DNA from: Oscillospiraceae bacterium
GTDB lineage: Bacteria > Bacillota_A > Clostridia > Oscillospirales > Oscillospiraceae
Direction: 5' to 3'
DNA: 16,677 bases
Assembly (NCBI GenBank): GCA_017550765.1
Contig: JAFZOC010000148.1
Span: 1 to 16,677, forward strand
Shown: piece after piece, positions 16,156-16,677 of the stretch
Layout: the number at the start of each line of letters is the position of its first letter
Position numbering within the stretch: the first letter of the stretch is position 1
Program-made: the position numbers and the translations under genes
The notes under the pieces: model-generated
Seen by the model: the letters and a program-made list of their open reading frames with translations, nothing else
What the model was told of the DNA's origin: nothing
Databases searched by the model: none

Positions 16156-16160
16156 CACAT
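16144..16160. promoter_or_regulatory. Inverted repeat over the glnS -10 box (operator-like)
   Basis: ATGTGAT (16144-16150), three bases, then ATCACAT (16154-16160) form a perfect 7-3-7 inverted repeat. It covers the whole predicted -10 element of glnS, which is where a repressor would block transcription. The half-sites recall TGTGA/TCACA of CRP-type sites, but with a spacer of five rather than six bases. The regulator is unknown. Confidence 0.45.
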
Positions 16161-16192
16161 ACGTATTTTTTGTACGGATGGAGAGGATATCC

Positions 16193-16677
16193 ATGGAAGA
16201 CAACGCAAGGAATTTCATCGAGACTTTCGTGCAGGAAGATATCTCAGAGGGCGGATCCTGCTACGGCATGCAGGTCCATACCCGCTTCCCGCCTGAGCCC
16301 AACGGCTATCTGCACATCGGTCACTGCAAGGCGCTGACCATAGACTTCAGCACCGCGGAACATTTCGGCGGCATCTGCAACCTGCGCTTCGACGATACCA
16401 ATCCCGCCAAAGAGGACGCCGAGTACGTCAACGCCATCCAGGAGGACATCCACTGGCTGGGCTTTGACTGGGGCGACCGGCTCTTTTACGGATCGGACTA
16501 TTTCGAGCAGACTTACGAGTACGCCATCGAGCTCATCCAGAAGGGCCTGGCCTACGTCTGCGAACTGACGCCCGAGCAGTTCAAAGAGTACCGGGGAGAT
16601 ACCACCCGTCCCGCCGTCAGCCCCTGGCGCGACCGTCCCGTCGAGGAGAGCCTGGACCTCTTCCGCCGCATGCGCGC
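16193..16677 (+). CDS. glnS: Glutaminyl-tRNA synthetase, N-terminal part (partial)
   Basis: The frame is open from the ATG at 16193 to the window edge (161 codons, about 29 percent of a usual 550-residue enzyme). GGAGAGG (16180-16186) lies 6 nt upstream. The class I synthetase HIGH motif is complete in [11 protein letters not shown] (residues 35-44 region), and [11 protein letters not shown] (66-75) is the GlnRS-type extension. The later [12 protein letters not shown] also matches GlnRS rather than bacterial GluRS. The enzyme charges tRNA-Gln directly with glutamine in the cytosol. Many Firmicutes lack it and use GatCAB instead, so its presence is informative. It is transcribed divergently from uvrA. 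The C-terminal anticodon-binding part is beyond the window. Confidence 0.94.
   Translation, partial: MEDNARNFIETFVQEDISEGGSCYGMQVHTRFPPEPNGYLHIGHCKALTIDFSTAEHFGGICNLRFDDTNPAKEDAEYVNAIQEDIHWLGFDWGDRLFYGSDYFEQTYEYAIELIQKGLAYVCELTPEQFKEYRGDTTRPAVSPWRDRPVEESLDLFRRMR

Noticed and set aside
15923..16192. LexA/DinR SOS box or T-box leader near uvrA and glnS
   Set aside because: I searched by eye for GAAC-N4-GTTC and for T-box elements and saw neither. The two GAAC motifs near 16120-16136 on the minus strand are direct, not inverted.

Overview
The window looks like chromosome of a GC-rich, low-AT-spacer member of the Firmicutes (class Clostridia, probably a gut or rumen Oscillospiraceae/Ruminococcaceae-type bacterium). 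The reasons are consensus sigma-A promoters (TTGATA-17-TATGAT, TTGAAA-17-TATAAT), strong GGAGG-type ribosome binding sites, a type I dockerin joined to BspA-type leucine-rich repeats and Flg_new/InlB-B-type repeats, a RecD2-type helicase, and a DUF2974/Mbeg1-like hydrolase. The assignment is an inference; no rRNA or species marker is present.

Layout, left to right. (1) 1-181: 3' end of an HU-type nucleoid protein gene (+), followed by a perfect 20-bp palindrome and an intrinsic terminator. (2) 437-1471: a monocistronic secreted lipoprotein (+) with its own sigma-A promoter and a GNRA-loop terminator at 1633-1666. (3) 1747-8601 (-): a giant 2284-residue secreted protein. In order it has a signal peptide, an acidic Pro-rich linker, two BspA-like LRR modules, six copies of a 'Y-D-x-W-I-x-G' headed beta-rich module, two Flg_new-type repeats, and a C-terminal two-repeat dockerin. 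It fills 40 percent of the window and is its most unusual gene. (4) 8602-9034: a 433-bp intergenic stretch with a hairpin-bearing leader for the giant gene, a weak candidate promoter and a 20-bp-stem hairpin closing the upstream operon. (5) 9035-15922 (-): a compact four-gene run, uvrA - recD2 - DUF2974-like hydrolase - cyclase/kynurenine-formamidase-like enzyme, driven by a near-consensus promoter at 16052-16080. (6) 16193-16677 (+): 5' part of glnS, divergent from uvrA, with an inverted repeat over its presumed -10.

How the genes work together: uvrA and recD2 are both genome maintenance genes, and the two small metabolic enzymes ride downstream of them, the last two with an 11-nt overlap. 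The giant protein is probably exported and attached to a cohesin-bearing scaffold through its dockerin. It shows no recognisable catalytic domain, so an adhesive or structural role is more likely than hydrolysis. No cohesin, CRISPR array, tRNA, rRNA, insertion sequence or phage gene was seen. Very long open frames opposite the giant gene, uvrA and recD2 are read as GC-bias shadows.
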